Assembly (NCBI GenBank): GCA_018673255.1 | Contig: JABHDC010000234.1 | Coordinates: forward strand, 1 to 42,463 | Source of the DNA: Gemmatimonadota bacterium | Lineage (GTDB): Bacteria; Latescibacterota; UBA2968; UBA8231 | Direction: 5' to 3' | Length of the DNA: 42,463 bases | Part shown: positions 1-8,176 of the stretch, in pieces | Numbering within the stretch: the stretch's first letter is position 1 | Layout of the letters: each line of letters starts with the position of its first letter | Program-made: the position numbers and the translations under genes | The notes under the pieces: model-generated | Told to the model about the DNA's origin: nothing | The model's input: the letters and a program-made list of their open reading frames with translations, nothing else | Databases searched by the model: none

Positions 1-241
1 GCAACCAGGCCAGCAGCAAGGCGTCTTCCCGCAGGCTGTCGAGCGCACGATAGGCCTGCAGGTATGCCTCCTGAGCGACATCCTCTGCGTCGTGGGAATC
101 ATGGACGATCCGCCGCGCGGTCGCCTCGACGGCGGCACGCGTGTCCTCGACGATGTAGCCATAGGCTGCCACATCACCCCGTCGGGCACGGCGCGTCCAC
201 GCCGTCAGGCGGCTGCGATCTTGTTTGAGTTCTTCGTCCAT
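1..241 (-). CDS. ECF-type RNA polymerase sigma factor, N-terminal part (cut by window edge)
   Basis: The ATG at 241-239 opens a frame that runs off the left edge, giving about 80 residues. The start MDEELKQDRSRL leads into a sigma-70 region 2 signature around residues 50-70 (DAEDVAQEAYLQAYRALDSL), the core-RNAP-binding and -10-recognition helix of extracytoplasmic-function sigma factors. Region 4 lies outside the window. A G-rich stretch (GGGGGTG in mRNA sense) lies about 8 bases before the ATG. The gene follows the aminotransferase-like gene on the same strand after 46 bases, so the two may be co-transcribed. No anti-sigma gene is visible. The family assignment rests on region 2 alone; the regulon cannot be predicted. 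Confidence 0.8.
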   Translation of the reverse strand, partial: MDEELKQDRSRLTAWTRRARRGDVAAYGYIVEDTRAAVEATARRIVHDSHDAEDVAQEAYLQAYRALDSLREDALLLAWL

Positions 242-287
242 GGCGCTTTCACCCCCATGACACCAGGACGGGCGAATCGTGACCGAC

Positions 288-1892
288 TTATTTCAGCAGG
301 ATCATCTTCCGCGCCAGCCGCTGGGCGCCGGCTCGAACCTCGTAGAAGTAGGTGCCCGTTGCCTGACCGGTCGCATTCCACGTGAGCTGGTGAGCCCCCG
401 CCTCCTGGAAACCGGAGTTGATCACCTCCAGCATCTGCCCCTTGGAGTTGAAGATCGCCACCTCGACATCGGTGCCCGCCGGCAGTTGATAACGAATCTG
501 CGTGCTCGCATTGAAGGGATTCGGATAGTTGTAACCTGAATCGAATGCCTGCGGTCGCTCGCCCGTGCCACTGCTGATCGACGTACTCGTACCGGTTGCA
601 TCACCCAACGCCCGCACGAGCCGATCGATCTGCTCCTCGTCGTTGAAGATGTGCGTCGACAGACGAATCACCTTCTTGCCTTCGCGCTCAATGGCATTGT
701 CACCATAGACCGCATTGTAACCGGTCTGCTTGATCGAGATCCCCCAGTCGTGCAACTGGTTGTAGATACTGCCCACCGTCCTCGTCTGGGGAATGTAGGA
801 GAGCAGGGCTGACGACAGCTCCGGATCCTCCGGTGTCACCGGCACCAGTGTCGCCATCGGCCGCAATTTCTCGCGCAGATAACGATTCAGCTGCAGCACA
901 CGCGCCTCGACGCGATCACGACCGATTACATCGTGGAAATCCATCGCATCACCGTGGGCGATCATCAGCGGCGTATTGCGCGTGCCGCCATTGGCCATGT
1001 AGACGGCGTGTTGACTCCCATTGGGCGTGCTCGCCGAGATCGGCTTGATGTAGCGGCCCGACTCACCGCGAATGTAGAGGAGCCCTGTGCCCTTGGGGGC
1101 CAGCATCCACTTGTGGCTGCTGGAGGCGTAGGCGTCCACACCCAGATCACGGACATTCACATCCAGCATGCCCGGTACCTGAGCGCCATCCGCAACCAGC
1201 AGAATCCCGCGGGGACGGGTGATGGCGGCAATATCAGCCAGGGGCATACGTAGCCCCGTCGTCGTATTTACGTGACTGACACTCACGACACGCGTGCGAT
1301 CCGTGATGCCATCCTCAATCAGCTGCAGGATCTGCGCCTTGGACTCCACCGGTGTCGGCAGGTGGATCTGCTTCACGCGGATGCCCGCCATCTTCTGCAT
1401 ATGCATCCAGCAATAGATGCCGCCGGCGTGCTCGTGATCGGTGGTGAGTACCTCGTCGCCGGTCTCCCACTGGATCCCCGTAGCGATCAGATTCATCGCT
1501 TCCGTCGTATTACGCGTCAGAAGCATCTCACCATTCTCACGAGCACCGATGAATCGCCTCGCCTTGGTGAGGGCCTCCTCGGACTTGGCGTCGTCCCATC
1601 CCGACCAGGTGAATGGATAGGGATCATCCTCCAGGCGATCGATATAGGCCTTGTGGGCCTCCACCACTGCTCGTGGTGTCAGGCCGATGCTGCCGCAGTT
1701 GAAATGGATGCGGCCCTGCCGCAGGATGAATTCCTCTCCCACACGCCGCCAATAGGCTTCCGGTTCGGATGCGGACGCCAGATCGGCCGCCAGATCCTGC
1801 AGGTAGCCGGTCAGCGCCGCCGCGATCTGTGGCATTGAGTGGGCAACGGCCAGACTGGCGGCCAACCCTTTGAGAAAAACCCTGCGCTCCAT
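288..1892 (-). CDS. Tat-exported class V aminotransferase / isopenicillin N epimerase-like PLP enzyme with C-terminal sorting domain
   Basis: The protein is 534 residues from the ATG at 1892, chosen because AAGGG sits 6 bases upstream and because it places a twin-arginine signal at the N-terminus (MERRVFLKGLAAS). An upstream in-frame TTG-type extension to 1922 is less likely. Residues about 50-430 form a fold-type I class V aminotransferase domain. It has DGAQVPG near 235 (the PLP-contacting Asp and Gln) and SSSHKWMLAPKG near 260, whose Lys should form the Schiff base. About 85 C-terminal residues form a FlgD-like/type IX-style sorting domain, starting near YNYPNPFN and ending in KMILLK. Relatives act as cysteine desulfurases, epimerases or aminotransferases; the substrate is unknown. 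Tat export suits a protein that folds with its cofactor in the cytoplasm. The enzyme class is firm, the reaction is not. Confidence 0.85.
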   Translation of the reverse strand: MERRVFLKGLAASLAVAHSMPQIAAALTGYLQDLAADLASASEPEAYWRRVGEEFILRQGRIHFNCGSIGLTPRAVVEAHKAYIDRLEDDPYPFTWSGWDDAKSEEALTKARRFIGARENGEMLLTRNTTEAMNLIATGIQWETGDEVLTTDHEHAGGIYCWMHMQKMAGIRVKQIHLPTPVESKAQILQLIEDGITDRTRVVSVSHVNTTTGLRMPLADIAAITRPRGILLVADGAQVPGMLDVNVRDLGVDAYASSSHKWMLAPKGTGLLYIRGESGRYIKPISASTPNGSQHAVYMANGGTRNTPLMIAHGDAMDFHDVIGRDRVEARVLQLNRYLREKLRPMATLVPVTPEDPELSSALLSYIPQTRTVGSIYNQLHDWGISIKQTGYNAVYGDNAIEREGKKVIRLSTHIFNDEEQIDRLVRALGDATGTSTSISSGTGERPQAFDSGYNYPNPFNASTQIRYQLPAGTDVEVAIFNSKGQMLEVINSGFQEAGAHQLTWNATGQATGTYFYEVRAGAQRLARKMILLK

Positions 1893-1930
1893 CCTCATCC
1901 CTTTTCTGACGTTGTGACACATCCATGTGG

Positions 1931-1960
1931 GGGATCACGTCCCTCTCAGGGTAACGTCCC
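1931..1960. promoter_or_regulatory. Tandem GGGA/TCCC-type repeats upstream of the aminotransferase-like gene
   Basis: Two near-identical units, GGGATCACGTCCC (1931-1943) and GGGTAACGTCCC (1949-1960), lie 39-70 bases before the chosen start at 1892 in a 106-base gap. Each is a short imperfect palindrome and both share ACGTCCC. Spacing between corresponding bases is about 17-18, so they could be paired half-turn operators. No regulator is known; this is a sequence observation only. Confidence 0.3.
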
Positions 1961-1998
1961 AAATTGCTCAACCACGGGCCAGTAACACCCACTCAAGA

Positions 1999-2973
1999 CT
2001 ATAACGGCAGGCGCACACCAAGGCCGAGTTCGACAGCACGTGCAAAGACCGGCATGGCCGTAGCCATGTCTTCCAGAGCGAGTCCCAGATTGATGGCGAT
2101 GGTCCGCTCGTCGTCTCGCTCTCTGCCGGGCTTCTGCCCCGCCACAATTTGCCCCAGATCGGCATAGGCCGCCGGCGTGTCACCGAAGTAACCTGCCTGC
2201 CGATAGTAGTCGAGTTGCCCCAGATCATCGGTGGCCAACTTGTCGGCCTGGTGCAGAGCGACTCCGGTCCAGTACGAGTCAAAATCGACGGGACAGGCAA
2301 AGGCGCCCGGTGCCAGCCAGTCGGCCTCGATCACCGGTGTCGGGTGTTTGAGAATCGGACCACTGGTGACAACCAGATCGGTGTCGACGACGGCCAATCT
2401 CGGATCCTCGACGGCCTCTACATCGATCTCGAGTTCCACCGACATCTCGGCGGCAAAGCGCTGGGCCACACTCGTGTGCAGGTCGAAAACCCGCACTCTG
2501 GTTAGTGGAAACGCGCAGGCCAACGCCTGGAGATTGCTGCGCCCCTGCACGCCACAGGCGATGATGCCCGCTGTGCTGCTGTCGGGTCGTGCCAGATACC
2601 GGGCGGCCACGGCGGTGGCGGCACCCGTGCGCTGCGCCGTGATCCACGTGGCGTCCATGATCGCCGTGGGGATTCCGGTGTCCGGGTCATTGAGGATCAG
2701 CAGCCCTGTGATGTAGGGCAGCCCCTTGGCCTGGTTGCCAGGGTACCCGGAGATCCACTTCACACCCGCCGCCTCGAGACTGGGGATGTAGGCCGGCATG
2801 GCGTGGATGAAAGCATCTTCCCGCGTGTGGATACCAGGCTTGGGCGGCATCTCGACGCGGCCTTCGCCCTTCTCCTTGAACATCTGCTCGAGGGCATCGA
2901 TGATCGAGACCATGGGGAGACCGACAGCCTCGACATCCTGGCGGCTCAAGTAGAGGATGGACTCTGACTGCAT
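1999..2973 (-). CDS. Ornithine cyclodeaminase / mu-crystallin family protein
   Basis: The ATG at 2973 has AGGAG 7 bases upstream and gives 324 residues, normal for the family. The family deaminates amino acids to cyclic imines or reduces imines and keto-amino acids with NAD(P). The signature RTGAATAVAARYLARPD is present around residues 120-140, followed by the dinucleotide-binding turn ACGVQGRSNLQAL. The first Gly of the usual GxGxQ motif is Ala here, as in some relatives. VTSGPILKHPTP and the PVDFDSYW segment match the C-terminal substrate region. It lies 64 bases downstream of aroA on the same strand, which says little about substrate. Alternatives are alanine dehydrogenase (archaeal type) or ketimine reductase activity. 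Confidence 0.88.
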   Translation of the reverse strand: MQSESILYLSRQDVEAVGLPMVSIIDALEQMFKEKGEGRVEMPPKPGIHTREDAFIHAMPAYIPSLEAAGVKWISGYPGNQAKGLPYITGLLILNDPDTGIPTAIMDATWITAQRTGAATAVAARYLARPDSSTAGIIACGVQGRSNLQALACAFPLTRVRVFDLHTSVAQRFAAEMSVELEIDVEAVEDPRLAVVDTDLVVTSGPILKHPTPVIEADWLAPGAFACPVDFDSYWTGVALHQADKLATDDLGQLDYYRQAGYFGDTPAAYADLGQIVAGQKPGRERDDERTIAINLGLALEDMATAMPVFARAVELGLGVRLPL

Positions 2974-3037
2974 GGGATTCTCCTGAATCGTGATCCTGTT
3001 GGCGCGAAATGGCCTCTCGCTGCGATCCTGGGGCAGA

Positions 3038-4333
3038 TCAACCCTGGTTGTCTGGCATCCACCGGGTTCCCGCGCCATCGCGTAGCTCCACACCGAGGCC
3101 GTGAGGTGCTGCCTGAGACAGTTTGTGGAAGAACAGCGGAAAGGTCTTGGCCACACACCCCGGATCGTGGATGCGAATGCCGGGTATTCTGAGTCCCAGC
3201 ATGGCGAAACACATGGCCACACGATGATCCTCGTGGGGGTCGATATCGGCGCCGTGCAGTTCACTCGGAGAGATCAAGAGGGTTTCTCCCTCTTCGACGA
3301 CGCCCGCACCACACTTGCTCAACTCCTCGCGCATCACCTGGACTCTCTCACACTCCTGAACGCGCAGCCGGGTCAGATCGGCGAACAGCACCGGCTCATT
3401 TCCCAGCGGCGCCAGCATCATGGCTGTCAGAATGCTGTCGCCCAGATCGTCGCGACGCGACAACCGCGCAGGCAGGGGCAGGTGCCGTGGAAACTCCGCG
3501 TCGACCTGCCACCCGGACGCAGGCCAGTGGTCGACCTGGATATTCCCCTTCAGAGACAGATCGCGCTCACCTGACAGCGGCAGGGCATCGGCGCCCCAGA
3601 AGTAGCTGCCACTGGAAGCATCCGGTTCGACCACGACGGTTCCCCGGTCCGTCGGGAAGGCCGCGATCTGTTGACGCGTCATCTCGATATATGGATTTGC
3701 CGTCGGCTCTTCAGTTGTGATCTGCCAGCCACCAGTCCCCCCGATCAGCAGCAGGGCCGAGGCGAACTGGGAACTGTCGACGGTGCTCACCGTCGCTGTG
3801 GCGCCCTCTCGGGGACCGTCTCCGTGGATGAGAACGGGCAGGTGATCATCGTCGATCTCACCCTCTACCGTGTAGCCGAGTTGTCGCAGTGCCTTCAGTA
3901 GCGGGCCCTGTGGACGCTCGTGCATACGCTGCACCCCGTGCACCCGGTAGATGCCCTCGCCCAGACACAACATAGCCGTCAGGAATCGTGCTGCAGTTCC
4001 CGCCAATCCGACGAAGAGTTCCACGGGGCGCTCGCGCGTACCACCGGCCGGTATCTGGCCACCTCGACCGATGACCCGTAGATGACGATTGCCCGCCTCA
4101 CCTGGATCGGGCTGCACGTCAATGTCGAAGCCGAGTTGTTGCAGGGCTGCCACCATGACCTGTGTGTCGTCGCTCCACAATGCGCCGCGAAGCTGTGTCT
4201 CGCCATCGGCCAGGGCAGCCAGCGCCAGCGCCCGATTGGTGATACTCTTGGACCCGGGCACGGTGATACGAGCCACCGGGGGCTGGTCCCAGGGCACGAC
4301 TTCGAGGATGTCAGGAAGGGGCATGTTCGTCAT
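3038..4333 (-). CDS. aroA: 3-phosphoshikimate 1-carboxyvinyltransferase (EPSP synthase)
   Basis: This 431-residue cytoplasmic enzyme joins PEP and shikimate 3-phosphate in the sixth step of the shikimate pathway. The N-terminal VPGSKSITNRALALAALADG motif (about residues 25-44), a GLAGTAARFLTA loop near 110, the HERPQ segment near 140 and the C-terminal EDHRVAMCFAMLG motif near 385 are all diagnostic. Length is normal. The residue corresponding to E. coli Pro101 is Phe, as in many divergent bacterial forms, so glyphosate behaviour cannot be read off. The start is either ATG 4333 or ATG 4324, three codons on; neither has a strong ribosome site. It is a housekeeping gene among accessory genes and lacks its common neighbours cmk and rpsA. 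Confidence 0.93.
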   Translation of the reverse strand: MTNMPLPDILEVVPWDQPPVARITVPGSKSITNRALALAALADGETQLRGALWSDDTQVMVAALQQLGFDIDVQPDPGEAGNRHLRVIGRGGQIPAGGTRERPVELFVGLAGTAARFLTAMLCLGEGIYRVHGVQRMHERPQGPLLKALRQLGYTVEGEIDDDHLPVLIHGDGPREGATATVSTVDSSQFASALLLIGGTGGWQITTEEPTANPYIEMTRQQIAAFPTDRGTVVVEPDASSGSYFWGADALPLSGERDLSLKGNIQVDHWPASGWQVDAEFPRHLPLPARLSRRDDLGDSILTAMMLAPLGNEPVLFADLTRLRVQECERVQVMREELSKCGAGVVEEGETLLISPSELHGADIDPHEDHRVAMCFAMLGLRIPGIRIHDPGCVAKTFPLFFHKLSQAAPHGLGVELRDGAGTRWMPDNQG

Positions 4334-4456
4334 CTTCGACCGGAGTATGGCATGGAGAATGATTCTGACTCTGTGTACGCAGGATCAAATCTCGTGCTTT
4401 GGGCTGATCGCTGCACGGCAAACCTCGCAACCAGCGGACCGGGATCCTTTATTGAT

Positions 4457-4464
4457 GAACGTTC
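4457..4464. promoter_or_regulatory. GAACGTTC palindrome in the aroA / ABC-importer divergent gap
   Basis: An 8-base perfect palindrome with a central ACGT lies in the 216-base gap between the divergent aroA and the importer operon, about 86 bases before the importer start. Central-CG palindromes are typical of LacI-family operators that control sugar uptake genes, but the flanks are only weakly symmetric. Low confidence. Confidence 0.2.
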
Positions 4465-4549
4465 TGATCGGCGTCCTTGATCCCGAAACTTGGATTGTGA
4501 GATCTCCACACGCGACGATCACCCAACCACTTCCGGCCCTGGCCAACCC

Positions 4550-6208
4550 ATGACGGGGTCGCCCTGGACGACTCACATCGGTAAAGCCGTCCGCGCCCAC
4601 TGGCATCTGGCCCTCATCCTGATCGTAAGCGCCTGGCTCCTGTGGCCAACAGGGGGCGAGACGACGCGAACCGTGGCGGGTGTCAGCACGTCAGACGAGG
4701 ATGTTCGTTTCACGATCAAGATCTCTCCCGGCGGTGCCTACCTGCCGGGCACACACCCTTACGGAATCGGCGAGCCACTGCAGGGCCTGACCGATGTGAT
4801 CGCCGCCTTCGAGAATCGCTTCCCTGATACGCGCATTGATGTTCTCACCGTCCCAGCAGTGCGTGAGTATCTGGTCACTCAGCTGAGCAGTGGCCACGCG
4901 CCCGACATCCTCAATGTCAATGTCGAGAATGTCTGGACTGACGTGCACAAGGGCTGGTATGTCCCCCTCGACACATTCCTCGAACAACCGAATCCATTCG
5001 TTGTCGAGGCGGGCGATCCAGAAGCCCCCGGATATAAGCAGTGGTGGGACATGTTCCGCTATCAGGCGATCAGCCGGGGCAAGGCGGCGCCGGATGGTCT
5101 CAGCTATTGCCTCACCTATGACATGGTGGAGACGGGGATCTTCTACAACAAGACGCTCTTCAATCGTCTCGGCCTGATGCCGCCGACCGACTGGGAGCAG
5201 TTCATCGATATCATGGAACGAATCCAGCGCCAGCCGGTTGCCGAAGGCAGTGCGATTGTTCCCCTCCTGGTCAACATCGGTGCCTACAACGACTGGACGA
5301 AGGACCTGTTCTTCGACCAGGTCTACTACGATCTGCTGCCCGGCATCGACCTCTACCAGGATCCGATTCGCGAACCGTATCTGCAGGGGTATCTCGACTG
5401 GGATGAACTGGCCTTCCTGCGCCAGAAGGGATTCTTCGGTCGTGGAGACCCACGATACCGGGTGGTCTGGGAGCGTATGCGTGAACTGAAGAAATTCACG
5501 AATCGCAATCTGATGGCCGAAGATCTCGTGCGTGAGTTCGTGACACAGCGTGCTGCAATGATCTGGACAGTCTGCGCCCTCTCGTACCGATTGCAGATGG
5601 ATCGTGATCTCGGTTTCGACTGGGGTGTCTTCTACGTCCCATCATTTACACGCCGGACCACAGAATTCGCCTCAGGGCAGCCCATGTGTGTCATCGGTGG
5701 CGCCGCCACGCAATTGGAAGTCACCAACAGCGCCATAGCCGACACTGACCCCTCTCTGCCGATGTCTGAGCGCATCGCCCGGTCCGAGCGACTTCAGCGA
5801 GTCATCGCCTTCCTGCAATTCCTCTGTCTGCCAGAGCAATACGCCAGGATCGTCAATGAGTATCCAAACTACCTGCCGAATATCGTCGACGTCGCCCCCC
5901 TGCCCGTGTTGGCGCCTTTCGAGGAGATCCTGTCCCGGCGGTATACGACGACGAAATGGGTCTACAGCTTCGACCTGAGATTCTCGGAGATCCAGCGTCG
6001 AATGTTGGAATTGTATCTCACCGGCGGCGCCGAACTGGATGACTTTCTGACCTGGCAGGAGAAGAACATCGATGTAGCGTCGGCAAGTATGATGCGCCGC
6101 AAACAGCCCGATGTGGAACGCATGGAGAGACGCTGGCGCGAACTTGCACCCGTCCGGGCCCGGATGACGGGATTGCCCGCTGCTGTCACCATGGCGGCGA
6201 ACCAGTGA
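4550..6208 (+). CDS. Carbohydrate ABC transporter substrate-binding protein
   Basis: From the ATG at 4550 the protein has 552 residues; an upstream in-frame TTG at 4490 is possible but would bury the signal segment. A hydrophobic stretch at about 19-33 serves as signal peptide or anchor. The body matches family-1 extracellular solute-binding proteins: TDVIAAFENRFPDTRIDVL near 85, APDILNVNVENVW near 120, and YNKTLFNRLGL with PPTDWEQF near 205-225. The C-terminal half carries the usual AMIWTVCALSY and FASGQPMCVIGG segments, but it is roughly 100 residues longer than MalE-type proteins. It ends in a 4-base overlap (GTGA) with the first permease. Substrate is probably an oligosaccharide or glycoside, inferred from the following hydrolase-like gene. 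Confidence 0.88.
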   Translation: MTGSPWTTHIGKAVRAHWHLALILIVSAWLLWPTGGETTRTVAGVSTSDEDVRFTIKISPGGAYLPGTHPYGIGEPLQGLTDVIAAFENRFPDTRIDVLTVPAVREYLVTQLSSGHAPDILNVNVENVWTDVHKGWYVPLDTFLEQPNPFVVEAGDPEAPGYKQWWDMFRYQAISRGKAAPDGLSYCLTYDMVETGIFYNKTLFNRLGLMPPTDWEQFIDIMERIQRQPVAEGSAIVPLLVNIGAYNDWTKDLFFDQVYYDLLPGIDLYQDPIREPYLQGYLDWDELAFLRQKGFFGRGDPRYRVVWERMRELKKFTNRNLMAEDLVREFVTQRAAMIWTVCALSYRLQMDRDLGFDWGVFYVPSFTRRTTEFASGQPMCVIGGAATQLEVTNSAIADTDPSLPMSERIARSERLQRVIAFLQFLCLPEQYARIVNEYPNYLPNIVDVAPLPVLAPFEEILSRRYTTTKWVYSFDLRFSEIQRRMLELYLTGGAELDDFLTWQEKNIDVASASMMRRKQPDVERMERRWRELAPVRARMTGLPAAVTMAANQ

Positions 6209-7107
6209 TTTCCACCCGCCTGCAGTCGACCCTGGTGTGTTACGCGATCGTCGTGCCATCGTTGGCCCTGCTGACCCTCTTCGTTTACCTGCCCGTCACC
6301 TGGGCCTTTGTGGGCTCGCTGTATGAATTCGAGATCGGTTCAGAGGCCCACTTTGTGGGTCTGTCGAACTATGGCGAGTATCTGGTCCAGGACCCGACAG
6401 CATTGCCATCGCTGGCGAACATGATGGCCCTGACCCTGTTCGCCCTTGCCGCCCGCCTGAGTTTCCCCCTTGTCGTGGCTCGTCTGATCTATGCCCTGCC
6501 CACCGAGCGATGGCGCTACCTCTACCGCGTCATCTTCCTGGCACCGGTCGTCGTGCCAGGAGTGGCAGTGCAGTTGATCTGGTCGGGCATGATCTTCTCA
6601 GATGTGGGCTTGTTGAATGGCTTGCTCGAGGGCATCGGCCTGGCACACTGGACACGGGGCTGGCTCGCCGACCCGGATACAGCATTGCTGGCGGTCGCCT
6701 TTGTCGGCTTTCCCTTCGTTGGCGGCTTTGAGGTTCTGATCTACTACGCAGGCTTCAGCAGCATTCCCGAAAGCGTCAACGAGGCTTCGGCCATCGACGG
6801 CTGCTCGGGACTGCAGAAGTTCTTCCGCATCGACATCCCCATGGTCCTCAGTCAGCTGAAGCTGATCCTGATCCTGACCCTGATCGGCGGCGTGCAGGGC
6901 TTCGAGAATCTCTTCATCCTGACGCGCGGCGGACCGGGCTTCGAGACCACCGTGCCCGGTCTGTGGATGTACTACAACGCCTTCAGCTTCCAGCGTATGG
7001 GGTATGCCTGCGCCATTGGCGTGTTGCTCTTCATCGTGATCTTCGGCCTGACCATGCTGAATCTTCGATACTTCAAGTCAGCAGAAGACCTGCAGGGGGT
7101 CCGATGA
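6205..7107 (+). CDS. Sugar ABC transporter permease, MalF/UgpA-like
   Basis: The start is a GTG at 6205 that overlaps the TGA of the binding-protein gene, so translation is probably coupled. The 300-residue inner-membrane protein has about six transmembrane helices, beginning with a segment near residues 10-35. The EAA motif that docks the ATPase is present near residues 192-215 (EASAIDGCSGLQKFFRIDIP), followed by LILILTLIGGVQGFENLFILT. Length and motif are typical of the MalF-type CUT1 subfamily without the extra periplasmic domain. It ends in an ATGA overlap with the second permease. Confidence 0.93.
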   Translation: MISTRLQSTLVCYAIVVPSLALLTLFVYLPVTWAFVGSLYEFEIGSEAHFVGLSNYGEYLVQDPTALPSLANMMALTLFALAARLSFPLVVARLIYALPTERWRYLYRVIFLAPVVVPGVAVQLIWSGMIFSDVGLLNGLLEGIGLAHWTRGWLADPDTALLAVAFVGFPFVGGFEVLIYYAGFSSIPESVNEASAIDGCSGLQKFFRIDIPMVLSQLKLILILTLIGGVQGFENLFILTRGGPGFETTVPGLWMYYNAFSFQRMGYACAIGVLLFIVIFGLTMLNLRYFKSAEDLQGVR

Positions 7108-8081
7108 CGACACGACGGACCTGGCTCATCCATCTGATCCTGATGTCCTTCTCCGCATTGACGCTGCTGCCCTTCGTCTTCGTCATCAACAATGCCCTGC
7201 GTACGAATTCCGAATACTATCATGCCTTCTTTTCAGTGCCTGGTGCATTCACCGATGCCATCCATGCGACAGGCGCCCTGCTGACGGGTGATCCGCTGCA
7301 GGACGATCAGGTGTTGGACCATCACGAGCCAGACGCCGAACCATCGCACGATACCGACGTCGCTGATCCGACGGACCCCGGCCAGGTCCTGCGCCACAGT
7401 GCCGACCAGTTGACCCGTGGCACGCGACTGGCCTGGACGGTCATCCGTCCCTACATGCTCAACACCATCATTGTTGCCACCCTCACTGTGACCGGTGTTC
7501 TGCTGCTGGGTTCGGCCACGGCCTACGTGCTGGCGCGCTATCGTTTCACCGGTCACCGCGCGCTCTTTCTCTACATCATCAGCACCATGATGTTCCCCGG
7601 GGTGCTCACCCTGGTGCCGAGTTTCCTTCTGGTGAAGAATCTGGGCTTGCTCAACACCTATGGCGCCATGGTCCTGCCCTACATCGCCGGTGGACAGGTC
7701 TTCGCCATCTACGTCTTCAAGAGTTATTTCGAAGGCCTGCCCGAGGATCTCTTCGAGTCAGCGCGGATCGATGGTGCTGGCCATCTGCACATCTACTGGC
7801 AGTTGGTCCTGCCACTATCGCGGCCCGTCTTCTCCGTCGTGGCGATCATGAATATCCTCGGCACGTGGAACAACTTCCTCTGGCCATTCATCACCAATAC
7901 CGATGGCAAGCACCACGTCGTCGCATCGGGAATCTTCGTGCTGGCCAACAGTGCACACGCGTCGAATTTCAGTACCCTGTACGCGGCCTATGCCATCTCC
8001 AGCATTCCTCTGCTGATCCTCTTCGCCTACGCCACCCGTCCCTTCATGCGAGGTGTGACGTCGGGAGCCTTCAAGGCATAG
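7104..8081 (+). CDS. Sugar ABC transporter permease, MalG/UgpE-like, with acidic periplasmic insertion
   Basis: ATG at 7104 overlaps the upstream stop (ATGA). The protein has 325 residues, against about 275-290 usual for the subfamily. The excess lies between the first helix (about 8-29) and the core, where residues about 60-105 are rich in Asp, Glu and His (for example DDQVLDHHEPDAEPSHD) and should face the periplasm. The EAA motif near 217-240 (EDLFESARIDGAGHLHIYW) is intact and is followed by NNFLWPFI, typical of MalG. The complex needs an ATPase of the MsmX/MalK type, which is not encoded in this window and may be shared from elsewhere. Confidence 0.92.
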   Translation: MTTRRTWLIHLILMSFSALTLLPFVFVINNALRTNSEYYHAFFSVPGAFTDAIHATGALLTGDPLQDDQVLDHHEPDAEPSHDTDVADPTDPGQVLRHSADQLTRGTRLAWTVIRPYMLNTIIVATLTVTGVLLLGSATAYVLARYRFTGHRALFLYIISTMMFPGVLTLVPSFLLVKNLGLLNTYGAMVLPYIAGGQVFAIYVFKSYFEGLPEDLFESARIDGAGHLHIYWQLVLPLSRPVFSVVAIMNILGTWNNFLWPFITNTDGKHHVVASGIFVLANSAHASNFSTLYAAYAISSIPLLILFAYATRPFMRGVTSGAFKA

Positions 8082-8103
8082 TCATCGGCCGCCGCAACAC
8101 TGC

Positions 8104-8120
8104 TTGCTCTGTCTGAGCAA
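8104..8120 (+). terminator. Stem-loop between importer permease and hydrolase-like gene
   Basis: TTGCTC-TGTCT-GAGCAA forms a perfect 6-base stem with a 5-base loop in the 95-base gap after the second permease. No T-run follows, so it is a weak terminator at best. It may instead protect or process the transcript and lower expression of the downstream gene. Confidence 0.35.
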
Positions 8121-8176
8121 ACCGGCCTTCTTCCAGTACAGCCATCGTATGCCCACCCGGAATCGGAGACTTGCAG

